Assembly (NCBI GenBank): GCA_023052935.1
Contig: CM041292.1
Location: 148,728,939-148,792,938, forward strand
Length of the DNA: 64,000 bases
Reading direction: 5' to 3'
From: Piezodorus guildinii
Taxonomy: Eukaryota > Arthropoda > Insecta > Hemiptera > Pentatomidae
A program made the translations under genes and the position numbers. The notes beneath the pieces are model-generated. The model worked only from the letters and a program-made list of their open reading frames with translations, was not told where the DNA came from and did no database searches. This document shows positions 1-10,799 of the stretch, piece after piece. The first letter of the stretch is position 1; each line of letters starts with the position of its first letter.

Positions 1-559
1 TAGGGTTTGCTCCAAAGAAAAATAAAAGAATATTCTGCAGCCGGGAATTGACTTTAGAACTCGGAGAACAGTCTACAAGAACTGACGATCAGACCATAAT
101 AACTAATGATTGAAACTACTAAATGGTATTAATAATATAGGTAAGTTTTAGAGCAGCGCAGAGAGAAAAAATAAAAACAATTTTTCAAACATTTTTACGT
201 TCATGCTATTCATTTTAAGATCCCTGGTAAACTTCATAAACTATTACTTTAAATATGTAATTAACTAAAAAAATAACTGACCCTCAGGGCATATTTATCT
301 AGAAGGTTTCATAGGGTTCGGCAGCAATTTTGTTTAGCTTTAATACATATCTAAAAGATTATAGAATTACCTGTAAGAATAAATCATATTAATCTCAGAA
401 ATATTTATCGATGGGAAATTATTTTTCTTTAAAAAATACATTATACAAATTAATAAACTATAAATGCAATTGTTATGCTTTTATTTCTACAATAAAATTA
501 GAAATGTTATATTTGTTTAAACACTGGTGCTACACGCTTTAGTAATAAATAATCCGTCA
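1..559. other. AT-rich intergenic or intronic DNA, nothing recognised
   Basis: No open frame, splice-bounded exon or recognisable repeat was seen here. The sequence is strongly A+T biased in all frames. Confidence 0.5.
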
Positions 560-740
560 TGACATTAAATGTATTACAAATATAAAAAAATAATCAATCA
601 ACACGTGTTCTCATGAAAAACGCTACTTAATTATTTATTAATTCAAAAACAAGTACTATAAATATAGTTTTAGAAAAACAAGTGCAATGCAAACAGGAAA
701 GGGAAAGAGAACACTAAAGAAGCCTTAGAAAAAACTTATT
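560..740. repeat. Low-copy interspersed repeat, copy 1
   Basis: This stretch aligns by eye with 8080-8204. Both contain a Tcaaaaacaagt block, then an AAATATAG block, then a GAAAAACAAGTGC block in the same order and orientation, with scattered substitutions. No coding potential or terminal repeats are visible, so the family is unknown. It may be an old MITE or LINE tail. Confidence 0.45.
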
Positions 741-1242
741 TAAATAAACCATATAAAAAAGTTATAGTTACAATTTCACGCTAAAACAAAGAAAACTATT
801 AATCCATACGCTTGATTGCTAAAAAGAGAAATTAGTATGAGTTTTAAAAATGAATAATATAAAGGTGAAAATAAAAATGAACAAGCTACCGGACAATTAG
901 GAAAAAAAAGGAGTGTACTGAAGTCACTAAATTTCTCCTCTAACCTTGAGCCTGATTAACTCACTTAGATGGTTCGGCTTTAATAAATGAAATAATGAGG
1001 ATTACTATCTACATCCTGTTTTCTTTGATATACCCAACACTCTGCCAAAAAAGAAAATATATTAATTTATAAATTCAACAACCTCAGCTCGAAACCTAAA
1101 CAGTATTTTCCATTAAAATTTCTCACAAGTTTCGCAAGTATAAAAATAATACAAACCTGTGTATTTATATTGCTGAAGTTTCCATTAATTTTCTTGCTAC
1201 TTGGGAAAACGCTAAAATCTCCCACTTTCTACATACAGGCTT
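741..1242. other. AT-rich sequence, nothing recognised
   Basis: No supported gene or repeat. Confidence 0.5.
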
Positions 1243-1655
1243 GAATATCATAAGGCCGATACGGACTTACAGAGTAGACTCATCAACTAAACTATCAAAT
1301 TCTACTCGTATCCAATCCTTATAATCCAAAATCCTAAATGTTCCTTAATCTGTCACGAATAAACTTATCCATTAAGATGTTATGTTCCATATATTGCTGA
1401 CTTGGTCCGAACCAGGTATTATTCCTTTCATGACAAACTCCATTCCCACTCTAACTCACTAGTTTAAATCCTTGCTTCCTTTAAAATTCCTGATAATCCT
1501 CCGAAGCGTTTGAAAAGAAGATGGCTCTGATACCTTCTTGTTAAGCATAGTTTTTGGAGAGTTGCCAATTTGTAGTTTCTTCACATTTGTATCATGACTT
1601 TAATCTTGTCTCATGTTGACTAGATGTATTCCATAATGCAGTTATAGATTTAAAA
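1243..1655 (+). mobile_element. Jockey-clade LINE, degenerate 3' fragment
   Basis: The stretch matches the last ~140 codons and 3' UTR of the better copies at 2903-3765 and 27034-28016. It holds the region after IIRPIWTYG, the NKIIHKD region and the RLKRRWP terminus, followed by the 3' UTR block tagtttcttcacat. It carries several in-frame stops and substitutions throughout, so it is an old dead copy. The 5' end is truncated, and no clear poly(A) tail or target-site duplication remains. Confidence 0.75.
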
Positions 1656-2807
1656 AAATATTGCATTTATTGAAATCATAAATAAATGACATAGTAGATA
1701 TTTTTTAGCTTTCAGTAATGGGTAAATTATCAGCTCATTTGCAATAAGTTATACATTTAGGTTGATTTAGGAATTCTTTTTTAACACTTATCTTTTATTT
1801 TCTCTAACATAATGTTATTAACAAAAAAATTATAAACAGAAAAACCCTTGCTAACGAATTAACAATTGTGGAACTCAAAATCTCGCCAACGAAAATTCAA
1901 GTGCTCTTAAGAAGTTACAACTTGCGATTACCAATGTAAAATTGGACATTTAAAAACTTATTAAAATGTAAAAGGTTAACGTATGAAAATAATCAACGAA
2001 AAATGCTTTGCATGTTAACTTCTTCATCCAATATGACAATAGTCCTTATTTTGAGGTGCTTCGAAGTATTTGCAAACAAAAGATTTCTTGAAATAACGAA
2101 TAACGAAAAGATAAACATGACCACCAATTCGACTTTCCCACACAAAATCCAAAAGTAAACTTCACTATTCAGTCACCTTCGGTGGAGTAATAGCTCAAAC
2201 ACTTAAGGCAATACCAAATACATTTGGACATCTCTCATTCGACAAACTGAGCATCCTCTAAACTCAAGAATTCTCCAAACTTATTAATTCTATCTCAACC
2301 TTCACTCATTCCTCGAAAGATTTTTCTCATTCCTGCAAAACAAAGAAACTTACCCAACCTCTGACAGCCATGTGGGAGTACTATAATGTTCAATACCAGT
2401 TATAGCTGTTCAACAGTCTCTAACCACGATATAGCTGCTAACAATAATTTATTTACAACTGATCACGATGATATCAATAAACATCCACACAAAACATCAA
2501 TATGCAGTGCAAGCTTAACTTAAATTAGATCTAAATTCCACGAAATGTCCATGATTAGTAGAAAAATATGGAAAATTCAACTAAAGCATAAATAATACTT
2601 TAAACAAAGCCCATTCAGTTTATATTAACAACATTCTCTGAGTGTTGTATAGTTTTATGTATGTCAACGAAAAGAGGTCGGCAATTTAAAACGACATTAA
2701 ACGAACAAATCAACATAATTTTACCATTTTTTTTAAATAGTCAATAATAAAACTGAGATAGCTACTAAATACATAATTATAATAACGCTTATGAACATTA
2801 CCTACAT
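1656..2807. other. Non-coding stretch, nothing firmly recognised
   Basis: There is a slightly more C-rich part at about 2100-2400 with stop-interrupted reading. It could be a decayed retroelement 5' piece, but no conserved motif supports that. Confidence 0.4.
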
Positions 2808-2901
2808 TAGGGGTACTCACTATGTTTGCTATAGCATGCTATTTGTGTTATTTTGCTTAACCCGTCGAGTTTTTACAGTTATTTCCTGTATAAAATGATA
2901 G

Positions 2902-3621
2902 TATCCTGGTACTGTCCTCACAACCTACGCAGACGACACTTGTGTGTTATCCGTAAATAATGACCCATCTGTTGCTTCCAAAACCCTTCAGTCCCACATT
3001 TCTTCCATTGAAGAATGGTGTCAAAAGTGGAGAATTAAAATCAACCCTACTAAATCCCATCAAATTACCTTCACCCTTCGTCGAAAACCAATGTCCGCCT
3101 GTCCCACTATTTCCTTTAACAATATTCCACTCACCTCAGTTGAACAGATCCGGTACCTAGGACTCCATCTAGACAAACGTCTTACTTGGAATCCTCACAC
3201 TAGACTGAAACGACAAGAAACAGCTCGTAGATACCGCTTACTACAACACTTACTGGACAAACGATCAAAACTTTCCACATACTACAAAAAATTAATTTAT
3301 ATAACCATCATTAGGCCTATTTGGACATATGGGATTGAGTTATGGGGATCCACCAAACTATCCAATTCTTCCCACATTCAATCCTTGCAATCCAAAATCC
3401 TCCGAAAGATCCTAAACGCCCCTTACTTTGTCACCAATAAAATAATTCATAAAGACCTAAATATCCCATTAGTCGCAGATCTAGCCCGAACTAGATATTC
3501 CTCCTTTTATTCCAAATTACCCGTCCACTCCAACCCACTCGTCCGCAAACTCTCATCTCCTATTCCTGATCATCTTCCTAGGCGGCTGAAAAGACGATGG
3601 CCTCGAGACCTACATAGCTGA
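2902..3621 (+). pseudogene. Jockey reverse transcriptase, C-terminal fragment
   Basis: The frame is open from 2902 to the TGA at 3619-3621, about 239 residues. The catalytic YADD box of the reverse-transcriptase palm is at 2926-2937 (tac gca gac gac), followed by the thumb region with RYLGLHLDKRLTW and the maturation-end motif RRLKRRWPRDL. The fingers, the first catalytic aspartate and the upstream endonuclease are missing because the element is 5' truncated. There is no natural start codon. It cannot make an active enzyme and is best read as a relic of ORF2. Clade assignment rests on the thumb and C-terminal pattern shared with Jockey elements. Confidence 0.88.
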
Positions 3622-3765
3622 ATAAACTTTGAAGTGCTACCACTGGGTAGTTTCTTCACATGCCTGTATCACGCCCACTTGATCTATTAGCACATTTACT
3701 TATTGTATTTTATTGTAATACAGTTGTAAATTTCTTTTAAATAAAAAAAAAAAAAAAAAAAAAAT
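2903..3765 (+). mobile_element. 5'-truncated Jockey-clade non-LTR retrotransposon
   Basis: This is an insertion of about 863 bp inside a MITE. It is flanked by the direct repeat TGATAGT (2896-2902 and 3766-3772), the target-site duplication of target-primed reverse transcription. It contains the C-terminal part of the reverse-transcriptase ORF, a short 3' UTR and a poly(A) tail of about 22 bases just before the second duplication. Severe 5' truncation is typical of LINE integration. The frame is still open and the tail intact, so it is among the youngest Jockey copies in the window. Confidence 0.9.
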
Positions 3766-3823
3766 TGATAGTTTTAGCACAATAGCACAAATAGCATGCT
3801 ATAGCAAACGTAGTGAGTACCTC

Positions 3824-4696
3824 TATTACCTAGATAGTATTGCTAAAGATACTATGTATAAAAAACAACCCTATATACTGAATAACGCAGGCCTATAAAA
3901 AATGAAGGAATAAGGACTCTTAAACAACGATTTCATTTAAGGTTACCAGAAAAATGAGATATACATAAAATAACCTGGTGTTTCACAATTCCTTACAACT
4001 TTCAGAGCCTTTAATTATTTGAAAACAATTGAAAGGTATGTGGGAAAAAAAAATTTAAAAAACAAGCATTGATCAGGACGATTATAATCTATTTTATCTA
4101 ATATCTGTAAAGGTTGGTTGACAGGTTCGCTCCATAACTTCATAAAAGTCAACAATTTTTTATTATGTCGCTCGTCGTATTTCTGGTTAAGAATTAAACA
4201 TAATGGGAAAGGCTAACTTACAATGTATCACTCAAAAAGAAAATCATAAGATCGAAATATATGACATTTTATAAAACCGTGGAATTTATAATAAGCGATT
4301 TTCGTATTCTATCGTTTAAATTAAGAAAAACAACAACATAGAAATGGTTTAATGTGATAAAACATAAGCAAGTCAATTTATGTACTAAAGCTAAGAAACT
4401 GATCTATTTGCTAAACATGTGGAGGAAACTATATTTGAAAAATTCCTATGAAAAGTATACTTATTTTATATAGCAGTATATAAATCTTATAAATTTAAAT
4501 AACAAATTTATAAAAAGATATATTTATATATATGATGCTACAAGTATTATATTAATGACACGAGGTGATTTGATAAAAGATAAGATTTAGTTTTTTTTTT
4601 CCCCTTTAACGTATACTTTAATACCGAGCTGATCTAACAGTTGTTCTGAATATTAAATACTTTTTATGCATAATATGTAACGAGATACATACATAC
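3824..4696. other. AT-rich sequence, nothing recognised
   Basis: No gene or repeat could be supported. Confidence 0.5.
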
Positions 4697-4794
4697 TTGA
4701 ATACAACGGTGACTTTTAAAGGCGTTGTCACATTTTGGAAGGTTACGAATTTGGAACTTTCCTTGGACGCTTCCAAGTCGGAGGCGAAGTGTCC
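4697..4794 (-). CDS. Putative internal exon of an unidentified gene (third of three islands)
   Basis: On the minus strand an AG acceptor (tctgtcag) ends at 4795. It is followed by 32 codons starting GHFASDLEASK and including VTTPLKVTVVF, then a good donor (TTCAA, then GTATGT) after 4697. Codon use looks like real coding sequence and GC content is well above the flanks. The exon starts in phase 0 and ends in phase 2. Phase 0 at the start fits a possible donor at the end of the island at 6443-6022. The frame stays open upstream to about 4838, so a longer exon with an earlier acceptor is possible. I do not recognise the protein family. Confidence 0.42.
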
Positions 4795-5618
4795 CTGACA
4801 GATGACCTTATGTAACGGCGTCCCATTTTTGAGAACTCAATTTAAAATACAATACAAAACTAGGAGTATATATAAAAAAAAATTACCTACCGATCATCAT
4901 CAACTATATTATTTTTTTGTCAGAATATATTTAAAAAAAAAAAAAAAATGAGGCACTGATTTTTATTTAGAGTGAAGTAATGTATCATTAAATGCTGTAG
5001 ATATCATGGATATTTTTAATAAATTTAAATAATAATCTTAATAAACTTTTGAGGTTGAACACATGACTATGGAGGAAACAACGTATACATAGGATCTAAC
5101 ATTTCTCATGAACGTTTTAGGATTAATATTAATGTTATTCAGTATATTTTGTAATGAACAAGATCGATATTGTGATTCAGAATAGATTTGTTTAGAGTTA
5201 ATTACGCATTTTTTCATAAAAAGAAGAAAATATAGTTATGTGAGCGAAGCGTCATAAAAAAGAATTGTCTTTGAAAAGCCAAGCGACTGTCTGTATTTTT
5301 GTACCTGAATCGTCTAACTCAATACCACACAATGTACCTTCCGAAATTGATAAACATATAATTAATGTTTTAGCCGCTTTAATTTAATAAAAATAAAATA
5401 TTTTGATTAGTAGGAATAACATAAATTTAATTCAAGTATTTTGCAAAATTGACATGTACTATTATTGGAGAGATGTTTTAATATGTCTAAAACGCAGACG
5501 AGAGGTTAATAACGTTGACAGATTTTCGGTTGATTTAGGAATTTAAAGTTTAATGAAATTGAAAACTGCTCCGATGGAAAATGGTATTAGTCACTTTTTC
5601 TATAAATGAGTGTCTTCA
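4795..5618. other. AT-rich sequence, nothing recognised
   Basis: No supported gene or repeat, apart from a possible 5' extension of the exon ending at 4697. Confidence 0.45.
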
Positions 5619-5757
5619 ATTTCTGGAGTGTGCATTCGTTTATGTTTAGGAAGTAGGTCGTTTATTTGTACAAGGTAGAGTTGTTTACTCACAAACTGAA
5701 AGAGAAACGCAAGACGTTTTACCACCTCCTAAACATAAACAAATGGCACTCCAGAAT
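5619..5757. mobile_element. Short inverted-repeat element (MITE-like)
   Basis: The left end reads TTCTGGAGTG and continues CATTCGTTTATGTTTAGGA. The right end, read on the minus strand, begins TTCTGGAGTG and continues CATTTGTTTATGTTTAGGA. The arms match over about 38 bases with a few changes and enclose roughly 60 bp. No coding sequence is present and no unambiguous target-site duplication was seen, so the superfamily is open. Confidence 0.6.
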
Positions 5758-6021
5758 ATGAAAACCTATCGTTTCTATGAAAACTGAGAATTTCGCCTTC
5801 AGAGCACAGATGTGACGAGCGTACTATCAAAAATTAAAAAATCTAATAGCAATTTTCAAATTATTTTCTAATGACATCCTTCGATATATAATATTTGTAA
5901 CAGTCGCATAAGCCGGAGAAGATGCACACAAACTTAGACGAAAATCAATATGTTTTGAAAAAACATAAAACGTTTTAACGATGTAAATTTAAGTTTTTAA
6001 AAATGAAATAAAATGTAATAA

Positions 6022-6443
6022 TTACACATGAAGCCAGTCGAAGGAGCCAGCGGGGAACAGCGGAGCCTTAACCTCTTCTTGATTGTTTTTGACAACGACA
6101 ACAGTGTGCGGAACGGTGAGCTGATCCTGATAGTCTATTGACATCACAGAGTCGGCCGTTTTTGTTTGCGTAGCGAACGTTTGAGGGACGAACGTTTGGG
6201 ATGCCACGCGTTTGGCGCTGGGTGCGAGTTTCACCAAGAACGATTCGAAACTGGCGCCTCGGGAACGATTACACAGCCATATCCTTGAGAACTGGTCGTG
6301 CAATTTACACGTCATCGCATACACAAACACGTTCCAAGAAGTCTCCCTCTCCCGGGGTTGCTGGTCTTCCCGCACCGGAGGCAGAACAGGTATACGTCGG
6401 CGAAACGTCACGGTGACTAACGCCCACGCCCTCGAAAAGCTGA
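6022..6443 (-). CDS. Putative coding exon of an unidentified gene (second of three islands)
   Basis: This GC-rich block is open on the minus strand from a possible acceptor (gactcag, ending 6444) to a TAA at 6024-6022. It covers about 138 codons with balanced codon use, which is striking in such AT-rich DNA. The product contains SWNVFVYAMTCKLHDQF near the middle and ends VKAPLFPAGSFDWLHV. If it starts at 6443 its two-base overhang fits the phase-1 donor of the exon at 17025-16887. It either ends the protein at WLHV or splices at CAT|GTGTAA (6028) to the phase-0 exon at 4794. The VYAM pattern faintly recalls a GPCR seventh helix, but no NPxxY motif is present and I do not claim it. Function unknown. 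Confidence 0.5.
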
Positions 6444-6769
6444 CTGAGTCGGGACTATGATATCAAAAAGGTTTTTTTTGGTCCATGAAATCCCTGCACA
6501 TGAATACTGAGTTTAAAAATAGAAACGTTTGTATTACCGTTATCAGTGAAAACAAATAATAGTGCGCAGCTACTGAACAAAGAACAGCTATCTTAACTAT
6601 TAGGATTTAAAACCGATATATAAAAACAAAATTCTTATTTTATTAGTCCTAGTCCACCAGATAGTGTTTTATATTTCATTCCAATAATTGATCTACCTTT
6701 ATCGTACATATTAATGGAGTTGTTGATGGCTGTTGATACTATACAATGGAGAACTTGGTTGGGGTCACC
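6444..6769. other. Sequence upstream of the 6.4 kb exon
   Basis: It is AT-rich and non-coding. A short pyrimidine-rich patch on the minus strand close to 6470 could belong to an intron end. Confidence 0.4.
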
Positions 6770-7010
6770 AAGAAAAAAGACTTATTTTATTTTTGTGCCT
6801 ACGTTTCGAGCTATTGTGGGCTTTCATCAGAGCTATGAAAAACAAGATAACCGATACAGTCAAAAATAAAATAATAATAACTTATTATTCTTTTAAATTT
6901 TTCTATTGATTATATATATATATATTTTTTTTTTATAAGCCTTGATGAACGCCCACAATGTAATCTGGATCGTCGAAACACAAATTAAATAGATTTGTCT
7001 TATTAGTTTG
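6770..7010. mobile_element. Penelope-like terminal repeats in facing inverted orientation
   Basis: Two hammerhead-type cores face opposite ways. On the minus strand CTGATGA (6830-6824) is followed by GCCCACAATA and then CGAAAC (6808-6803). On the plus strand TTGATGA (6943-6949) is followed by GCCCACAATG and then CGAAAC around 6974-6979. The conserved GCCCACAAT between the core halves shows both come from one family, which also includes the locus at 10.8 kb. Penelope-like retroelements are known to carry hammerhead motifs in their terminal repeats and to have inverted or tandem ends. No reverse transcriptase is left between them. Confidence 0.55.
6775..6832 (-). ncRNA. Hammerhead-ribozyme-like motif
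   Basis: On the minus strand the CTGATGA core is followed by a short AGC/GCT helix II, the GAAAC core, a loose helix III and a GTC at 6781-6779, which is where a hammerhead would be cut. Helix II begins with a mismatch, so activity is doubtful. The order of the conserved blocks is right for a type I Penelope hammerhead. Confidence 0.4.
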
Positions 7011-7761
7011 TTTACTTGTTAACCATACCACCAATAAATAATAGATACAATATACAATGATTGAATTAAATAATCCAATTGTGCAACTTCAATGTTTTCA
7101 AAGGAAATACATGTCGGATCCGCTAAATCCAAATAAAGTCGAGCAATTCTGAAATACACAACAAACTGAAATTGCTCATTTTTTAAAAAATATTCAGAAA
7201 TTTCTCGAAAATAGCTCTTAATTATAATTAAACTCGTTACAGCGCAATACAATGAAATTGTCATGGTTTTTTTTTTTTTTTTTATATATATAAATGTATG
7301 TCCAGTAGGATGTGATTGCATTGCAAAACATGGGCGTAATATATGTTTAGAAAACAGTAGGCCAATTCTTGTCAAGCATTTAAATAAAAGCATTGAAGAG
7401 AATTTATATGACAATATGCTGCTATTAGACGGTTTAATTTAATTTGTATATTTAAATGTTGTAATATTAGACTTAATATCATTAAAAAAAAACAATAAAA
7501 ACAAAAAAAAAAAACGATTTCAATGTATTCTGAAAACAAAATCAATCTATTGGCAAATGCTACAAAATATATAATTGATTTCAATTCCAATAAAGGAAAA
7601 TATTTCCAAATATGAGTAGGCTAAATAAATGTGCTGCTTCTAATTATAATTTATAATTATGTTTTATTGAATTAAATTTTATTTTGCACCCTCAAAAAAG
7701 AGATGAATGAAAATAAATTGCCAAAAAATCTTTATTCTTATCCGAAAAAAAAAAGAAATAG
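7011..7761. other. AT-rich sequence, nothing recognised
   Basis: The open frames here are low-complexity and lack any motif. Nothing else was seen. Confidence 0.5.
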
Positions 7762-7925
7762 ATTATGCCGTACTTCCGAGAGGACGTAAAATGGTTGTCT
7801 CGAGACTGTGCGATGTCCGGTACTCACTAACGATTCGTGTCCTAATTAAACCAGGATAGACAAAGTTTAGGATTCCCATTGTAGTAAAATTCGAGACAAT
7901 TGCGTCAAATAAAAAATAAATACTA
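7762..7925 (+). mobile_element. tRNA-derived SINE, body fragment (main family)
   Basis: It matches the body of the full copy at 11809-12090: TTATGCCGTAC, then a block like GGTTGTCTCGAG, then CGATGTCCGGTACTC, CCTAATTAAACCAGGATAG and the tail region. The tRNA-like head with its promoter boxes is missing or replaced, so the copy is 5' truncated. Confidence 0.7.
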
Positions 7926-8079
7926 TAAAATTTAAAATATATGTGTATATTAAATGTAGTGTTTTAATTATTGTTTTTACTCGTATGTAAATAATGATTT
8001 AAATCAGGTTTTTTTTTTTAAATAATTTATTCAGATAAAGTACATACTTAGTCCCTGAGTAAAAAATACGATTTGTAAT

Positions 8080-8204
8080 ATAATATTACAAAAATAAAGA
8101 AAATTAATCAATTATTGCATGTGTTCATAATAAAATATTACTTGATTCTTAATTTATTCAAAAACAAGTGCTACAAATATAGCACCAGAAAAACAAGTGC
8201 TTTA
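8080..8204. repeat. Low-copy interspersed repeat, copy 2
   Basis: It matches 560-740 in block order and orientation. It also contains a short internal direct repeat, AAAAACAAGTGCT, spaced about 30 bases apart and ending where the LINE at 8205 begins. Confidence 0.45.
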
Positions 8205-8905
8205 AATGAATGAAATGAAATGAAATGAAAAAACTTCTTTATTATCCTGGGACTAAAGTCCCTTAAGAATAAAATAAAATACATAATTGATGACCGGAAC
8301 AGTGTGGTCATGATTTAGAATAACAAAACACTAAACTAAAAAATAATTAAGGTAGTAATATATGTACATATTTACAAGTCAGACTTTCGGAATAAGAAAA
8401 ACAAAACAGAAATAGCTGGTTCATCAATGATAATTTGAGTAATACAAACACATAAAAAAAAAAAATAATAATAATAATAATTGGTATTTATAGCATCTGC
8501 AGTTTGAAGTTATTGTCTGTTTGACTGGGTAAGGAGAAGGTGGTTGAAAAGTAGCGATTTGAAGGAGGAAGCAGTACTTGCATGACGGATCTCAGGAGGA
8601 ATAGAATTCCAAAGAGTGGTTGCTTTGGCTAGAAAGGACTTGTCAAAGGCAGCAGTACGGTGAGGAGGAGGGTAGAGTTCAGAAAGACGGGATCTAGTAG
8701 AACGGGACTGAATTGATGATTTAAATTGAAGGGATTGGAAGATGTAGCTGGGACGATGAGTTCTGATAACCTGGTAGAGGAAGGAGGCTAGGAAATACTG
8801 GCATCTGTAACGAGGATATAGCCACCTTAACTCGGCGTAATACTGGGTTATATGCGTGTCTCTGGTGATTCCGAATACAAACCGTATAAATCAGGATAAT
8901 AAAAG
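8205..8905 (-). mobile_element. CR1/Jockey-superfamily LINE, 3' end
   Basis: Read on the minus strand, the segment at about 8700-8520 encodes the typical LINE C-terminus TLWNSIPPEIR followed by SSFKSLLFNHLL, then a stop. The C-terminal WNSLPPEIR-type motif is a hallmark of CR1/L2/Jockey-type ORF2 ends. A long 3' UTR follows, ending in GACTTTAGTCCCAGG, ATAATAAAGAAG and pentamer repeats of TTTCA at 8211-8230 instead of poly(A). The upstream reverse transcriptase is missing. The reading is broken upstream of 8730, so the copy is dead. Confidence 0.7.
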
Positions 8906-10104
8906 AAAAATATGTTTTTAGAAACATTTGAAAAAGTTGGATTTCCAGTTTAATGTTTAAAAAAAGAAAAATATTATTGACGATAGTATTAATACTTAAT
9001 TGGTAAACAGCGAAATGATTAAAATAATTGTTAAATCGGATAATGATGCAGACAACCGCTTTCTTTTGCAGACGGCATTCTAAGACTTCTGGAATGCTGT
9101 TTCCGATGTCATCTAGGAAGAGATGGTTAAATTACCTCACATACAATATAAAAACAAGGATGCGTTCTATTTTATTGATAACAAGAATATAACCAAGTGT
9201 TCTTTGTCCTTTGTTTTCTTATGGATTTCGTATTCTATACTAAAGAACATTACATGAAATATGCGTGTCATAAATATTTTGAATTCTAATTATAAAATGT
9301 TTATAAAAACGAACAATAATATTTCACTATTAGTATAATAATAATACATAATAGCAGCACAAAACGAATATACTGGTTGTGACACTATATTAAAGTGATT
9401 TATCAAACAGAAACCTTTGTCATGTCACAAATAGTAGAGGATATCCTTTAGAGGCAACGGAACACATCAAATCGAATTAAATCATTCCATTTTCCATATA
9501 TTTTAGATGAAATGTAAAACACTTATAAGCCAACGAAAATGTCACTGATAAATCGATAAAATCTAATATCAATAATATATATTTTGTTTATTTATTTGTT
9601 ATTTGACTCTACTCTACAGGGTCATTGGCGTCATCATATTAAATTATACTCTATTGTAGTACCTTACAATCTTTAAATATTCAAACAGTTTGGATATATT
9701 TTATTAATTTTAACATTTTGTAAGTGTCCGTTTAGGGATATATTTACCCTTCGGTTGCCAATTTGCGGAAAAATATCGTTCCATAAATAAGAGCCCTTTG
9801 GAAAAGGGTATCAATTCCTCTTCTTCCAGGTGGAGTGCTTCGGACTCAATCTTGGAATGGTCATACATTAATGAAAATTAAAAAAAATACCCGTGCAATC
9901 TACCACCAATCTACAACAGAAAATCATTTTTATTACTATCAACAGTCCCATTTGTACAAATCGTTCAAGGGCTCTACAAACCATCGAATTTCTCGGTCCT
10001 TCTTGCTATTTAAAATCCTTCGAAAAATTCCGTATCTTATATTGCAACCAAGTAAGTTACCCACGATATCCTCCATATCCCAATAGTTCCAGCCTAAGCC
10101 CTTT
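8906..10104. other. Non-coding stretch, nothing firmly recognised
   Basis: A plus-strand open frame of about 80 codons near 9835-10086 has no recognisable motif and probably reflects chance or an old repeat. The rest is AT-rich. Confidence 0.45.
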
Positions 10105-10560
10105 ATATCATCATAATCATTCGCCCTTCTACCGCTGGTCGGTGTGAGGGTCCTGCTTAGAGCCTGGTCCAGTTGTCTCTCTCCTGCGCCAACTCTGCTC
10201 TCCTGTTCCAATTTATTCCGCGTTTTCTGCATGCCTCCTTTACACTATCCTCCCAGGAGATGTGAGGCCTTCCTCTGGGTCTCTTTCCTTCCGTGCGGGT
10301 CTCGTAGGTCTTCCTGGCACTTCTGTCTGGATCCATCCTAAGAAGATGTCCAAACCATCTCAGTTTTTGCTCCTCCAGTATGGTCTCCGCCGGTTTGACA
10401 TCGAGATTAGCCCGTATGGTGGCGTTCCTTATTCTATATCTTCTTGTTTTTCTCTCTATTTTCCGTAGATACCTCATTTCCATCGCTTGTATCTGACTCC
10501 TGTGTTTTGTGGTGAGGGTCCACAATTGTGAGGAGTACGATAGAATAGATAACGCGGGAG
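10105..10560 (-). mobile_element. RTE-clade LINE, C-terminal fragment with simple-repeat tail
   Basis: On the minus strand about 130 codons end at a TAG at 10159-10157. They carry the RTE reverse-transcriptase C-terminal pattern in order: LWTLTTKHRSQIQ, the EMRYLRKIERKTRRYRIRN block, LRWFGHLLRMD, GKRPRGRP, then WEDSVKEACRKRGINW and a final ELAQERDNWTRL. The element then ends in ATGATTATGATGAT, the short A/T/G repeat tail usual for RTE. The palm and endonuclease are absent because the copy is 5' truncated near 10560. The frame is intact, so it is not very old. Confidence 0.85.
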
Positions 10561-10594
10561 AACAGTCCAGCAACCTAATTAAGGAATTGAAGAT

Positions 10595-10725
10595 AAAAAC
10601 GATTTCGAGTTCTCGTCTCGCTGCCGGGGAGGCTTTTAAATCGGCACAGATCCCCCGCCCTCTCCCCCTGGCGAGCGAGAAACCTCCATATAGACACAAA
10701 GGCGAGATAGGGGTGCAATGAAAAG
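10595..10725. promoter_or_regulatory. CpG-rich island, possible promoter or old exon
   Basis: The block is clearly GC-rich with many CpG steps, a GGGCGGGG box on the minus strand and TTTAAAAG downstream of it. It sits beside the RTE fragment but does not match RTE protein sequence. It could be a promoter for a minus-strand transcript or an unrecognised transposon piece. No long frame with known motifs was found. Confidence 0.25.
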
Positions 10726-10799
10726 TATATAATGTTTGAATTTTTAATAATAATTATTTTTTAGTGGTTAAGTAGTTCTTGACCCTTGAGACTGTATAA

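Larger units (their letters stand above)
2810..3823. mobile_element. MITE with ~48-bp terminal inverted repeats, split by a Jockey insertion
   Basis: The left end, starting GGGGTACTCACTATGTTTGC at 2810, is the inverse of the right end, which reads GTAGTGAGTACCTC up to 3823. The two arms match over about 48 bases with few differences, including the core TATAGCATGCTATTTGTG. Both ends are flanked by TA (2808-2809 and 3824-3825), as expected for a Tc1/mariner-type target site. Removing the inner Jockey insertion leaves about 144 bp, a usual MITE size. No transposase is encoded, so it would need an enzyme supplied in trans. A fragment of the same terminus occurs at 60232-60252. Confidence 0.8.

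Noticed and set aside
6022..6443. GPCR C-terminal exon reading of the 6.4 kb island
   Set aside because: NVFVYAM recalls the seventh helix, but NPxxY and the preceding hydrophobic helix are missing, so the family call is not justified.
7019..7590. Two overlapping minus-strand frames
   Set aside because: Low-complexity AT-driven sequence with Lys/Phe/Ile bias and no motif.
9835..10086. Plus-strand frame of 83 codons
   Set aside because: No motif, no splice context and poor codon pattern; overlapping frames are open too.
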